DNA from: CAYOOP01 sp964405685
GTDB taxonomy: Bacteria; Pseudomonadota; Alphaproteobacteria; Rickettsiales; SXRF01
DNA length: 64,000 nucleotides
Direction of reading: 5' to 3'
NCBI GenBank assembly: GCA_964405685.1
Contig: CAYOOP010000007.1
Location: 1-64,000, forward strand
Below the pieces are notes generated by a model that did no database searches, had not been told where the DNA came from, and saw nothing but the letters and a program-made list of their open reading frames with translations. The position numbers and the translations under genes are program-made. Position 1 is the first letter of the stretch. Each line of letters starts with the position of its first letter. This document shows positions 24,683-33,912 of this stretch, one piece after another.

Positions 24683-25768
24683 ATGGCAGAAGGCGACCAG
24701 CAGGATCCGGAACAGAAGACCGAAGACCCCAGCAGTCGGCGGCTGGAGGAAGCGCGCAAACGCGGCCAGCTGGTGACCTCGCGCGAGGTCAGCAGTTTTT
24801 TCCTCATGCTCCTGCTTGCCGCCATGGTCACCGCCATTCTGCCTGCGGCGATGCGCAAACTCAAAGGCGTGCTCTTCCCCTTCATCGAACACCCTGACCT
24901 CATGCTCGCTGATGGCAATGGCTTAGGCGATGTCCTCCGCCATGTCGTTGGGCAAGTCGCCATCGTCATGATTATTCCGCTCGTTGCCTCGGTTGCCACC
25001 GTCTATGCTGCAAGCTTCTTGCAACACGGTAATATTTTTACCGCCGATCCGCTCAAACCCAAACTCGACCGTGTCTCACCACTCGCCGGTTGGAAACGCC
25101 TGTTTTCCATGCGTTCGGTGGTGGAGATGTTAAAAGGTGTCATCAAAATTACCATCGTCGCCTGGGCGATCTGGTTCGCGATTAAAAGCGAGATGACGCA
25201 TCTCAAAAGCCTTCCCGACGACGACATTATCGCCATGCTCGTGTTCCTCGGAAAAATAACCTTCAAGGTGATGCTCGCCGTATGCATCATTATGTTTTTT
25301 GTCGCCGCGCTCGACTACGGCTACCAGTACCACGAATTCATGAAATCCATGCGGATGACGAAGCAGGAAGTGCGCGACGAATACAAGCAGCAGGAAGGCG
25401 ACCCGATGGTGAAACAACGCCTCCGCCAGATTCGTATGGAGCGCGCCCGCAAGCGGATGATGGCCGAAGTGCCCAAGGCCGATGTGGTGATCACCAACCC
25501 CACCCACTACGCCATTGCGCTGAAATACGACAATATGAGCATGGCCGCACCCAAGGTGGTCGCCAAAGGGGTCGACTTCGTCGCCAAAACCATCCGCGAA
25601 CTCGCCGAGAAAAACAACATCATGATCGTCCAAAACCCGCCGCTCGCCCGCGCGCTATATGATTCGGTGGATCTAGACGCCGAAATCCCCGCCCAACACT
25701 ACAAAGCCGTCGCCGATATCATTAGCTATGTTTATAAATTGAAGGGCAAGATTCCGAAGCGGGCATAA
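24683..25768 (+). CDS. flhB: Flagellar export switch protein FlhB
   Basis: A 361-residue membrane protein with four hydrophobic segments and a cytoplasmic C-terminal domain. It cleaves itself between Asn and Pro of the NPTH motif, seen here as VVITNPTHYAIALKY, to switch export from hook to filament proteins. The N-terminal cytoplasmic region (DQQDPEQKTEDPSSRRLEEA) matches the family. It is separated from fliR only by a repeat. Confidence 0.95.
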   Translation: MAEGDQQDPEQKTEDPSSRRLEEARKRGQLVTSREVSSFFLMLLLAAMVTAILPAAMRKLKGVLFPFIEHPDLMLADGNGLGDVLRHVVGQVAIVMIIPLVASVATVYAASFLQHGNIFTADPLKPKLDRVSPLAGWKRLFSMRSVVEMLKGVIKITIVAWAIWFAIKSEMTHLKSLPDDDIIAMLVFLGKITFKVMLAVCIIMFFVAALDYGYQYHEFMKSMRMTKQEVRDEYKQQEGDPMVKQRLRQIRMERARKRMMAEVPKADVVITNPTHYAIALKYDNMSMAAPKVVAKGVDFVAKTIRELAEKNNIMIVQNPPLARALYDSVDLDAEIPAQHYKAVADIISYVYKLKGKIPKRA

Positions 25769-25770
25769 CC

Positions 25771-25822
25771 CGTCATCCTGCGATCACGCCGAAGTAAAAC
25801 GAAGGCGGATGAGCGGGATCTT
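25771..25822. repeat. Family D repeat, short or partial copy, at a convergent junction
   Basis: The stretch starts cgtcatcctgcgatcacgcc and runs to gcggatgagcgggatct. The left end matches the family; the right end is degraded. It separates flhB from the convergent unknown gene at 25845. Confidence 0.5.
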
Positions 25823-25844
25823 ATGAGTTATGGAAACAACCAAC

Positions 25845-26339
25845 TCACCCAATCTCTGGTCCACTTTTGTCGATGTATTCAGGTTCGCGAACGACTGGAA
25901 AGATTTCTGTACATCGCCTGGTCCGATCCCACTTGGTGGGGCCTTGGACAAAAACTTCAAAGCTGGCGAATCCTGGAAGCTTATCGATCAACCAATCCTT
26001 AAAATTACTATAGGCTATAAGCCGATCCTTTTGGCCTATGTTCTCGTCTGCAGTGCATAGGGTCAACTGGAAGGATTCGTCGTGCTTATTTACATGAATT
26101 GAACCGATGTCTGGCCAATCGGAGCGAATCAATTTGCCAAGGCTAACAAGCTCTGTTTGTCTGATCTGGCGGTCTGCCAAATGGCCGAGCATGTCGGGTT
26201 TTGGCAGGCGTCTTGGAATAATGTTGTCCCATATAAGGTTTTCGGAAGCAGCAAACAGCCGCTTAGCCGCATCTTCAAGCTCATCACGGCGTGTATCATC
26301 ATCCTGATGATCCGAATCCTGATGAAATCCCATGCTCAT
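25845..26339 (-). CDS. Unknown acidic protein
   Basis: A 164-residue soluble protein. A good AAGGAG site precedes ATG 26339. The N terminus is rich in Asp and His (FHQDSDHQDDDTRRDELEDAA), followed by a region with Trp and Pro (LIWDNIIPRRLPKPDMLG). I recognise no domain. It is one of several AT-richer genes of unknown function set between core genes. Confidence 0.6.
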   Translation of the reverse strand: MSMGFHQDSDHQDDDTRRDELEDAAKRLFAASENLIWDNIIPRRLPKPDMLGHLADRQIRQTELVSLGKLIRSDWPDIGSIHVNKHDESFQLTLCTADENIGQKDRLIAYSNFKDWLIDKLPGFASFEVFVQGPTKWDRTRRCTEIFPVVREPEYIDKSGPEIG

Positions 26340-26430
26340 TGTCTCCTTAGTTCGGCTAAAAGTAACCCTTTGGTAACGCTAATCCAGTACCTTGCTAAAA
26401 GCATGTGACAGTTTGATGAAATGTGGAATA

Positions 26431-26733
26431 ATGCCCGTTATGCAACCGCTTGACTACATCACTTTAAAAACCCTCTACGGCGAGAAGATCAAAGCCCTCG
26501 CCGCGCAGTATGGTATTGAAAACGTGCGCGTTTTCGGCTCCGTCGCCCGCGGCGAGGCCGATGAAACGAGTGATATTGATTTGCTTTATCATGGCACGGA
26601 TGGGTGCAGGCCGCTTACTTTTAAGCGTGAGATAGAAGAGATATTCTCTCCCATCAAGGTGGATTTGGTGAATGATAAATCTCTGCACCAGCGGATAGCC
26701 CCATACATTCTTAAAGATGCAGCGCCTCTATGA
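26431..26733 (+). CDS. mntA: MNT-type nucleotidyltransferase (antitoxin of a HEPN/MNT pair)
   Basis: A 100-residue minimal nucleotidyltransferase. The signature GSVARGEADETSDIDLL carries the GS and two catalytic aspartates, with a third acidic residue in KVDLVND. In studied pairs such proteins add AMP to the HEPN toxin and silence it. ATG 26431 is chosen (GGA nearby); ATG 26440 is possible. The stop overlaps the HEPN gene by 4 bases. Confidence 0.9.
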   Translation: MPVMQPLDYITLKTLYGEKIKALAAQYGIENVRVFGSVARGEADETSDIDLLYHGTDGCRPLTFKREIEEIFSPIKVDLVNDKSLHQRIAPYILKDAAPL

Positions 26734-27080
26734 AAAATCACCACGCCACTGCTGATTTGATAAGACTACGGGATATTCTGAGTGAGGCTGATACATTGTC
26801 CAGCTACACATCAAAGGAATTAGAAAGTCAGCGGAATCTTTATGCGGCGGCGTTTAGTTTTACGATTATCGGGGAAGCATCTCGGCATGTAAGTGCAGAG
26901 TTCAAGAAGCGGCATACTGAATTACCGTGGCGTGACATGGCCGATATGCGTAATAAAATTGTACACGAATATGGGCTGATTGATCCCGACATGATGATGC
27001 AGGTCATTCGGGAAGATTTACCATCACTACAGGAACAAATTCGTAAGCTGATAGAATTCTATTCCCGGGAAATATCATGA
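26730..27080 (+). CDS. hepT: HEPN-domain ribonuclease toxin (HepT/DUF86)
   Basis: A 116-residue all-helical HEPN protein. The RNase motif R-x4-H-x-Y... is seen as MRNKIVHEYG near residue 73. The preceding helix (FTIIGEASRHVS) also fits the DUF86 family. Together with the upstream MNT gene (ATGA overlap) it forms a HEPN/MNT toxin-antitoxin module. Unusually, its own stop overlaps the start of scpA by ATGA. Confidence 0.9.
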   Translation: MKNHHATADLIRLRDILSEADTLSSYTSKELESQRNLYAAAFSFTIIGEASRHVSAEFKKRHTELPWRDMADMRNKIVHEYGLIDPDMMMQVIREDLPSLQEQIRKLIEFYSREIS

Positions 27081-29215
27081 CCGAATTTCCCAAGAAAACC
27101 CTGGCCGATTGGCAGAAACTCGCGACGAAAGATGTGGGTGAGGGTGCGAGCGTGGATGCGCTCACCTGGCAAACGCCGGAGGGCATTGCGGTCAAGCCGC
27201 TGTATACAGCGGAGGATTTAGAAAAGCTCGAACATGTGAATTCGTTGCCAGGTTTTGCGCCCTATATGCGTGGGCCGCGCGCGACGATGTACGCCGTGCG
27301 TCCATGGACCATTCGGCAATACGCGGGTTTTTCTACCGCCGAAGAATCCAACGCGTTTTACAAACGCAATTTAGCTGCCGGGCAAAAAGGCCTCTCCGTT
27401 GCATTCGACCTCGCAACGCATAGAGGTTACGACTCCGACCATCCGCGCGTTTCCGGCGATGTTGGCAAAGCAGGTGTTGCGATTGATTCGATTGAGGACA
27501 TGAAAATTCTCTTCGACAACATTCCCTTAAACGAGATGTCCGTGTCGATGACGATGAATGGCGCGGTGCTGCCAATTTTGGCATGTTACATCGTCGCCGG
27601 AATAGAGCAGGGCGCTTCGCTCGATCAACTTTCGGGCACCATTCAAAATGATATCTTGAAAGAGTTTATGGTGCGCAACACCTATATTTATCCGCCGGAG
27701 CCGAGCATGCGGATCGTCGCGGATATCATCGAATATACCGCCAAAAACATGCCGAAGTTCAATTCCATTTCCATCTCCGGCTACCACATGCAAGAAGCGG
27801 GTGCCACCGCCGTGCAAGAGCTCGCCTTTACGATTGCGGACGGCGATGAATACGTGAAAGCCGCTCTCTCCAAGGGTTTGAACGTCGATGATTTCGCACC
27901 GCGCCTGTCGTTCTTTTTCGCTATCGGCATGAATTTCTTCATGGAAATAGCCAAGCTCCGCGCCGCCCGCGTGCTATGGGCGAAGACGATGAGCAAATAT
28001 AACCCGAAACATCCAACATCGAGCAGTTTGCGCACGCACTGCCAAACCTCCGGCGTGAGCTTGACCGAAAAAGACCCGTACAACAACGTGATTCGCACGA
28101 CTCTAGAGGCACTTGCCGCCACGCTTGGCGGCACGCAGTCTCTCCACACCAACGCGTTTGATGAGGCGATTGCATTACCAACGGATACCTCCGCACGCAT
28201 CGCCCGCAACACGCAGCTGATATTGCAGCACGAATCCGGCATCACCAAGGTGGTGGATCCACTCGGTGGGAGTTTTTATATTGAATCGCTCACCAATTCG
28301 CTCGTCACCCATGCCGAAGCGTTGATTGCTGAGGTGAACGCGGCCGGCGGGATGATTAAGGCGATTGCCTCGGGCATGCCAAAACTGAAAATTGAGGAAG
28401 CCGCGGCGCGCAAACAAGGCGCCATTGACCGCGGCGATGAGGTGGTGGTCGGCGTCAACAAATTCAAGCTGAAGCAGGAAGATCCGATTGAGATTTTGGA
28501 AGTCGACAATATCAAAGTGCGTGATTCGCAAATTGCACGGCTGAAAAAAGTGCGCTCCTCGCGCGATGAAAAAACCTGCCAGGCTACGCTCGATGCGCTC
28601 ACCAACGCCGCCGCCAGCAAAACTGGAAATCTATTGGAACTCGCCGTCACCGCAGCAAAAGCCCGTGCCACGGTGGGCGAAATTTCTTTTGCGCTTGAAA
28701 AAATCTACGGGCGGTATAACGCTGAAGTCCGCACCATCTCAGGAGTCTACGGTTCCTTGTTCAAAGCCGATAACGGATTGCAAATGATACGCGACCAAGC
28801 TGCGGATTTCGCGAAGCGCGAAGGCCGCCGCCCACGTCTGCTCGTTGCCAAAATGGGCCAGGACGGCCACGACCGCGGCGCAAAAGTGATCGCAACCGCA
28901 TTTGCCGATATGGGTTTTGATGTGGACGTCGGCCCGCTCTTTGCGACCCCCGAAGAAGTCGCGCGCATGGCGGTAGAGAATGACGTGCACATCATCGGCG
29001 TTTCCTCTCATGCCGCCGGGCACAAAACCTTGGTGCCAGAACTCATCGCTGAACTGAAGAAACAAAAACGCCCCGACATGCTAGTCGTCTGCGGCGGCGT
29101 AATTCCCCAACAGGATTATGATTTCCTGACCCAAGCCGGCGTCGCCGCTATTTTTGGCCCGGGGACGAATATTCCTGAGGCGGCTGGGAAATTGCTAGAG
29201 CTACTCAAGAAGTAA
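27077..29215 (+). CDS. scpA: Methylmalonyl-CoA mutase, catalytic subunit
   Basis: A 712-residue adenosylcobalamin enzyme interconverting methylmalonyl-CoA and succinyl-CoA, used in propionate breakdown. The N-terminal TIM-barrel domain has PWTIRQYAGFSTAEESN and the C-terminal domain the cobalamin-binding GQDGHDRGAKVI (D-x-H-x-x-G) and VCGGVIP motifs. It is the long, self-contained form. It overlaps the HEPN toxin gene by 4 bases and abuts argC stop to stop. No cobalamin riboswitch is seen upstream. Confidence 0.95.
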   Translation: MTEFPKKTLADWQKLATKDVGEGASVDALTWQTPEGIAVKPLYTAEDLEKLEHVNSLPGFAPYMRGPRATMYAVRPWTIRQYAGFSTAEESNAFYKRNLAAGQKGLSVAFDLATHRGYDSDHPRVSGDVGKAGVAIDSIEDMKILFDNIPLNEMSVSMTMNGAVLPILACYIVAGIEQGASLDQLSGTIQNDILKEFMVRNTYIYPPEPSMRIVADIIEYTAKNMPKFNSISISGYHMQEAGATAVQELAFTIADGDEYVKAALSKGLNVDDFAPRLSFFFAIGMNFFMEIAKLRAARVLWAKTMSKYNPKHPTSSSLRTHCQTSGVSLTEKDPYNNVIRTTLEALAATLGGTQSLHTNAFDEAIALPTDTSARIARNTQLILQHESGITKVVDPLGGSFYIESLTNSLVTHAEALIAEVNAAGGMIKAIASGMPKLKIEEAAARKQGAIDRGDEVVVGVNKFKLKQEDPIEILEVDNIKVRDSQIARLKKVRSSRDEKTCQATLDALTNAAASKTGNLLELAVTAAKARATVGEISFALEKIYGRYNAEVRTISGVYGSLFKADNGLQMIRDQAADFAKREGRRPRLLVAKMGQDGHDRGAKVIATAFADMGFDVDVGPLFATPEEVARMAVENDVHIIGVSSHAAGHKTLVPELIAELKKQKRPDMLVVCGGVIPQQDYDFLTQAGVAAIFGPGTNIPEAAGKLLELLKK

Positions 29216-30256
29216 TTACGGAAAAATCGCAACGGCTTCGAGCGCCGTTGTTTCGGGGAAACCAAACCGCACGTTGAAATTCTGCACCGCTTGGCCGGAG
29301 GCGCCTTTCACCAGGTTGTCGATGACGGAAACGAGGATTGCCTGGTTTGGGGTAGGGGTTTCGAACACGCCGATTTTGCACAAGTTCGTGCCCCGCACTT
29401 CGTGAGTGCTCGGTGCTTTGCCTTTTTCGGTGATGTGCACGAAGGGTTCGTTCGCATAAGTTTTTTTCAGGTGTTCGCGTAAGCTATCGGCCGTGATACC
29501 TGCATTCATCTGCACATAGATGGTCGAAAGAATGCCCCGGTTCATGGGGATCAAGTGCGGAGTGAAAGAGACATGGATGGGTGCGCCGGCCGCACCACTC
29601 AAACCCTGCTCAATCTCCGGCGTGTGTCGGTGGGAGCCGATACCGTAAGCGCTCATGCCATCGTTCAGTTCGGTGAAAAGCGTTGCTTGTTTCGCGGATC
29701 TTCCTGCGCCCGTAACGCCGGATTTTGAGTCAATGATGATGGGCGAGTGCGCAATCAACTTTGCCTTAAGCAGTGGAATCAGCGGCAGTTGCGCGGAGGT
29801 CGGGTAGCAACCCGGGCAGGCGATGAGGTTGGTTTTTTTGATCGCGTCCCGTGCAAATTCCGTGAGGCCGTACACCGCTTGCTTTTGCAACTCCGGCGCT
29901 TGATGCGCGTGGCCGTACCACTTGGCGTAGGTATTGATATTTTCGAGCCGGAAATCCGCCGACAAATCAAACACCACCAAATGCTTCGGCAAATTCGCAA
30001 TCACCGTTTGTGTGGTGCCGTGCGGCAGGCAGCAGAACACCGCGTCGATCTTTGCAAAATCCGCTTTTTCAATGGAGATCAAATCCGGCAAGTTCAGATG
30101 CGCAAGGTGCGGGTATACCTCCACGAGCGGCTTGCCCGCCTGCGAATCCCCCGTCAAGAGTGCGATGTTCGCATGCGGATGATTGTGCAAAATCCGGATC
30201 AATTCCGCGCCGGTGTAGCCGGAGGCGCCTAAGATGGCGATGTTCAAGGACGTCAT
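29216..30256 (-). CDS. argC: N-acetyl-gamma-glutamyl-phosphate reductase
   Basis: The third enzyme of arginine synthesis, reducing N-acetylglutamyl phosphate with NADPH. The protein of about 346 residues has the nucleotide motif GASGYTGAELIRIL, the catalytic cysteine in ACPGCYPTSAQLP and the histidine in SHRHTPEI. ATG 30256 is chosen (GGAG 7 bases upstream) over an upstream start. It converges with scpA with no spacer; a family D repeat separates it from rpsI upstream. Confidence 0.95.
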   Translation of the reverse strand: MTSLNIAILGASGYTGAELIRILHNHPHANIALLTGDSQAGKPLVEVYPHLAHLNLPDLISIEKADFAKIDAVFCCLPHGTTQTVIANLPKHLVVFDLSADFRLENINTYAKWYGHAHQAPELQKQAVYGLTEFARDAIKKTNLIACPGCYPTSAQLPLIPLLKAKLIAHSPIIIDSKSGVTGAGRSAKQATLFTELNDGMSAYGIGSHRHTPEIEQGLSGAAGAPIHVSFTPHLIPMNRGILSTIYVQMNAGITADSLREHLKKTYANEPFVHITEKGKAPSTHEVRGTNLCKIGVFETPTPNQAILVSVIDNLVKGASGQAVQNFNVRFGFPETTALEAVAIFP

Positions 30257-30268
30257 ATAAACTCCATT

Positions 30269-30335
30269 GTCACCCCGCATTTATTGCGGGGTCTGGTAAA
30301 AAAAGCAACCGGATCCCGCCATCCGGCGGGATGAC
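30269..30335. repeat. Family D palindromic repeat between rpsI and argC
   Basis: The element starts gtcaccccgcatttattgcg and ends atccggcgggatgac, containing two small hairpins (ccccgcatttattgcgggg and cccgccatccggcggg). It lies downstream of rpsI and would serve as its terminator. Confidence 0.7.
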
Positions 30336-30347
30336 AGGAATGGAAAC

Positions 30348-30836
30348 TTAACGTTTCGAGAATTGGAACGAACGGCGGGCTTTCGCGCGGCCGTATTTTT
30401 TACGTTCAACCACGCGGCTGTCGCGGGTCAAGAACCCACCTTGGCGAAGCGGCGAATGGAACGCGCTATCAACCGCATCGAGCGCGCGGCTGATGCCAAG
30501 GCGCACCGCACCGGCTTGGCCGGAGAGGCCACCGCCAACCACCGTGCATTCGACGTCGAAATTGCCGACGCGGTTGATGCTGGTGAAGGGCTGGTTGATG
30601 ATCATACGCAGCACTGGGCGCGCGAAATATTCTTCCACTTTTTTGCCGTTGACGGTGATTTGGCCTTTGCCAGCCATCACCCACACGCGGGCAACGGAGG
30701 CTTTGCGGCGACCGGTGCCGTAAAATTTCTCGGCAGTGTTTTTTACTTTCGGCTCTTTTTTTGCTTTTACAACCACTGCGCCGGCCGCCTTTTTAGGAGC
30801 TGGTTTGCTGGTTGTTTTTGCTGCTGCTTTTGCCAC
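30348..30836 (-). CDS. rpsI: 30S ribosomal protein S9
   Basis: A 162-residue small-subunit protein whose C-terminal Arg/Lys tail contacts tRNA in the P site. The core starts YGTGRRKASVARVWV and ends in the conserved KARRSFQFSKR. There is an extra N terminus of about 35 residues rich in Ala, Lys and Pro, as in some alphaproteobacteria. It follows rplM by 10 bases in the usual operon. Confidence 0.97.
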   Translation of the reverse strand: MAKAAAKTTSKPAPKKAAGAVVVKAKKEPKVKNTAEKFYGTGRRKASVARVWVMAGKGQITVNGKKVEEYFARPVLRMIINQPFTSINRVGNFDVECTVVGGGLSGQAGAVRLGISRALDAVDSAFHSPLRQGGFLTRDSRVVERKKYGRAKARRSFQFSKR

Positions 30837-30846
30837 AATGTACCTC

Positions 30847-31314
30847 TTACGCGCGTTTGTTTTTAGGGTTCATGGCCGCGATATCGAGCACGGCGGGGCT
30901 TTGCGCCGCGTGCGGATGTTCGCTGCCTTTGTAAATAAACAATTTGGTCATCTGGCCACGAGCGAGCGGGCTTTCTTTGGGCATCATACGCTCAACGGCT
31001 TTCTCCAAAATGCGTTCGGGATAGTTGCCATCGCGAATGGTGCGGGCTTTGCGTTCTTTGATGCCGCCAGCGTAGCCGGTGTGCCAGTAGTAGAATTTCT
31101 TGTCCCATTTGCGTCCCGTGAAACGCACTTTTTCAGCGTTCACAACCACCACATAATCGCCGGTGTCGATATGCGGGGTGAACATGGTTTTGTGCTTACC
31201 ACGCAGAATTTTGGCAATCTGCGACGCCAGGCGGCCAACCACCAGGCCATCCGCATCAATCAAATGCCACTTTTTCACTACGTCTTTTGGCTTTGCGCTT
31301 ATCGTTGTCGTCAT
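30847..31314 (-). CDS. rplM: 50S ribosomal protein L13
   Basis: A 155-residue large-subunit protein with the hallmarks KWHLIDADGLVVGRLASQIA, HKTMFTPHIDTGDYVVVVNA and the later VERMMPKESPLARGQM. It is the first gene of the rplM-rpsI operon and has its own strong promoter at 31345-31373. Confidence 0.97.
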   Translation of the reverse strand: MTTTISAKPKDVVKKWHLIDADGLVVGRLASQIAKILRGKHKTMFTPHIDTGDYVVVVNAEKVRFTGRKWDKKFYYWHTGYAGGIKERKARTIRDGNYPERILEKAVERMMPKESPLARGQMTKLFIYKGSEHPHAAQSPAVLDIAAMNPKNKRA

Positions 31315-31344
31315 AACATGCTCGAATCTTTGAAATGGGCGGGC

Positions 31345-31373
31345 AATCTAGGAAGGTTTGGGAGCAGTGTCAA
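31345..31373 (-). promoter_or_regulatory. Sigma-70 promoter of rplM-rpsI
   Basis: On the minus strand, TTGACA (31368-31373) and TAGATT (31345-31350) are separated by exactly 17 bases, about 30 bases upstream of the rplM start. Confidence 0.75.
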
Positions 31374-31375
31374 CC

Positions 31376-32134
31376 TTAAAGTTGCCCCTTTTTCGGTAGC
31401 AGGTTAAACACCCGCGAAAGCACGGATTCCGGGAGGATTCCGGCAAATCGTACCAGCGCTACCATGGGTAGCGGAAAGGCGATTAGCCCTTTGTTACGTT
31501 TTAACCCCCGGGCAATCAGGCTGGCTGCGCGCTGCGCGGACATAATAAAAGGCATAGGGAACTTGTTCGGTGCTGTCATCGGCGTTGCAATATACCCCGG
31601 GCAAATGGCGGAAACCTTGATGTTATCAGGCGCCAGCATGCCTCTCAAGGAAAGCGCGTAAAACCTCGCCCAGGCCTTGCTCGCGCTATAGGCGGGGGCA
31701 GAAGCTACCGGCAACATGCCGGCAACCGAGCTTACAATACCAATCTGGCCGGATTTGCGGGCCTGCATACGCGGAATTAGCGGGTGGATGGTATTGGCTA
31801 CACCATTGATATTGGTCGTAAAAATAGCATCTGCCTGGTCGGCGGTTTCGCCGTGAATCCCCGTGCCCGCCGAAATCCCGGCATTGGCGATTGCTAGATC
31901 AATCGGGGTTTTAGTATCTATGTCAGTCAAAAGCGCGGCCATCGCTGCTTTATCAGTCACATCAACGGCGTGAATGCTCACCTTTGCACCCCGCGCTTCA
32001 CAGGCGACTTTGGCGTTTTGCAGCCGCGCTTCATTGCGCCCCAGTAGAATTAGATGCACGCCACTTGCGGCATAATGCTCGGCGAGCGCCGCGCCAAGGC
32101 CGCTACTCGCGCCGGTGATGAGGATGGTGGTCAT
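31376..32134 (-). CDS. Short-chain dehydrogenase/reductase
   Basis: A 252-residue SDR with the nucleotide motif TGASSGLGAALAE, NAG in ANAGIS, and the catalytic Ser plus YSASKAW. The C-terminal part (RGMLAPDNIKVSAICPGYI) is typical of classical SDRs acting on small alcohols or ketones; the substrate is unknown. It follows rluB on the same strand, separated by a family C repeat. Confidence 0.9.
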   Translation of the reverse strand: MTTILITGASSGLGAALAEHYAASGVHLILLGRNEARLQNAKVACEARGAKVSIHAVDVTDKAAMAALLTDIDTKTPIDLAIANAGISAGTGIHGETADQADAIFTTNINGVANTIHPLIPRMQARKSGQIGIVSSVAGMLPVASAPAYSASKAWARFYALSLRGMLAPDNIKVSAICPGYIATPMTAPNKFPMPFIMSAQRAASLIARGLKRNKGLIAFPLPMVALVRFAGILPESVLSRVFNLLPKKGQL

Positions 32135-32144
32135 ACTGTTTCTC

Positions 32145-32233
32145 CGTCATTGCGAGGAGCTTTGCTCCGAAGCAATCCAGTCTTCCCAGTCGCAATATGG
32201 ATTGCCGCGTCGGCTTCGCCTCCTCGCAATGAC
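32145..32233. repeat. Family C palindromic repeat (copy 3)
   Basis: The element starts cgtcattgcgaggagctttg and ends gcctcctcgcaatgac, with gcaatccag and ggattgc inside. It fills the gap between the rluB stop codon (32235-32237) and the SDR start. It matches copies at 841-907 and 23676-23755. Confidence 0.82.
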
Positions 32234-32234
32234 A

Positions 32235-32957
32235 TCATTTCGTTCTCGGCACCAAGGTTTTCAACGTCTTCATCGGCACTTCTTTTACCTGTCCCGGCTC
32301 TAGCTTGCCAAGTAAAAACGGGCCGTAGGAGACGCGGATCAGGCGACTCACCGGGTGGCCGAAATGTTCAAAAAGCCTACGGATTTCGCGGTTCTTGCCC
32401 TCTTTCAGCGAAACGGAAAGCCACGCATTGCTGCCGCTGGCACTCTCTAACTCCACCTGCGCCCCTTGATATTTCACGCCGTCAACAGTGATGCCCGCGC
32501 CGAGTTTTTTGAGCACTTCCGGCGTTGGCGTGCCAAACACGCGCACGCGATATTTACGAATCCAGCCGGTTGCGGGAAGCTCCAGCGTGCGGGCGAGCGC
32601 ACCATCGTTCGTCAGCAGCAACAACCCTTCCGAATTATAATCCAACCGCCCCACCGAAATCACCCGCGGCAATTCTTGCGGCAGGGATTCAAACACGGTC
32701 TTACGCCCTTTTTCATCCTTATGGGTGGTGATGCGTTCTTTGGGTTTATGATACAACCACAAGCGCATTTCTTCTTTTTTATCGAGCGGCTTGCCGTGGA
32801 CTTCTATCACGTCACTTTCGGATACATTAAGCGCGGGCGAGGTGATTTTTTTGCCGTTCACCTTCACCACCCCCTGCACAATCAAATCCTCCGCATCCCG
32901 CCGCGAACATATCCCCGCCCGGGCGATTCGTTTAGCGATGCGTTCGGAGGTTTGCAT
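32235..32957 (-). CDS. rluB: 23S rRNA pseudouridine synthase, RluB-like
   Basis: A 240-residue enzyme of the RsuA/RluB/E/F family. An N-terminal S4 domain (RIAKRIARAGICSRRDAEDLI) is followed by the catalytic domain with the active-site aspartate in GRLDYNSEGLLLLTNDG. The motif KEGKNREIRRLFEHFGHPV near the end is typical of the family. RluB is the best guess; RluE or RsuA-type specificity is possible. Confidence 0.9.
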   Translation of the reverse strand: MQTSERIAKRIARAGICSRRDAEDLIVQGVVKVNGKKITSPALNVSESDVIEVHGKPLDKKEEMRLWLYHKPKERITTHKDEKGRKTVFESLPQELPRVISVGRLDYNSEGLLLLTNDGALARTLELPATGWIRKYRVRVFGTPTPEVLKKLGAGITVDGVKYQGAQVELESASGSNAWLSVSLKEGKNREIRRLFEHFGHPVSRLIRVSYGPFLLGKLEPGQVKEVPMKTLKTLVPRTK

Positions 32958-32965
32958 TCTTTATC

Positions 32966-33832
32966 CTATAGTGGTGGGGTGCCCTGACCCTTCCCATTAT
33001 AATGATCGTCCATATCTTGCACGATGTTTCTGATGGTACCCATAGATACCCCTGCTTTTACCAATAAGAGTGCCAGATGTGCCTTGGCATCACCAGGATC
33101 TATAAAAATCTGCGTTGCCGTTGCATTATCTTTATTACGCTTGCTTTCGTAATAAGCCTGCATGTCTGTTGCCACAGTGGGGACACTGACTTCTTCTGTC
33201 TCCAATAACTTTGATAGTGCTTTCAGGGCAGTGGCTGGATTAATGGATATGTTAACATTTGCTGCAACCTGCGGACCAATGACATAGACATCAGGTTGTG
33301 TTGGTGCTTTGACTTCAAGAGTGCTGTCTACAGCGGCCGTGATGAAGGGTGCTACATTTTTTGGCAGGAATTGTGCGTCGGCATTCCAAGAGGAATTCAG
33401 TTCCAGGCTTTCTACTTGATGAAAAGGAAGCGGTTCTGTAATTTCGGGATTGGTGCGGCTAATCGTAATCTGATCACCGAATTCTTTCTCCAACTTTCTT
33501 TTTATTGGATTCTCTATGTTTCCTAAAAACTCCCTCACAGCGTCTTTTTGCGCACCACTTAAATCACCAGCATCATACGTCTCATTGGCGACTGCAACAC
33601 CGCTGCCTGGTTCAAAGAGCGGATCAGAGTGCTGATCACGTTTTGCGTCTGCAATTTCAGCGCCTTCTTTAGGAATAATAGGCTGTATGGTAAACCCGCG
33701 CTGTGTGATTTCTAGCTCCTCAGTGCCGGGCTCGGTAGTAACAAAAAAATATAAGCCCACTTTAGTGCTGGCTGGGCCCTTGCCTACAGTCCACGTCTTC
33801 ACAGGTTCTCTTGCCGGAATAATATTACCCAT
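32966..33832 (-). CDS. Unknown protein
   Basis: A protein of 288 residues, AT-richer than its neighbours. I chose ATG 33832 because GGGAG lies about 8 bases upstream; ATG 33847 is possible. No signal peptide or membrane segment is obvious. The sequence alternates beta-like stretches (VGLYFFVTTEPGTEELEITQ) and acidic helices, and ends with an HYNGKGQGTPPL tail. I recognise no family. It ends 8 bases from the rluB start on the same strand. Confidence 0.6.
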   Translation of the reverse strand: MGNIIPAREPVKTWTVGKGPASTKVGLYFFVTTEPGTEELEITQRGFTIQPIIPKEGAEIADAKRDQHSDPLFEPGSGVAVANETYDAGDLSGAQKDAVREFLGNIENPIKRKLEKEFGDQITISRTNPEITEPLPFHQVESLELNSSWNADAQFLPKNVAPFITAAVDSTLEVKAPTQPDVYVIGPQVAANVNISINPATALKALSKLLETEEVSVPTVATDMQAYYESKRNKDNATATQIFIDPGDAKAHLALLLVKAGVSMGTIRNIVQDMDDHYNGKGQGTPPL

Positions 33833-33912
33833 GTTTGTAACTCCCATTGGTTTGTTGGTGTGCGATTTTTAATGCGCAAAACAACAGCGCTCAACGTGAG
33901 ATTTGTGAAGTT

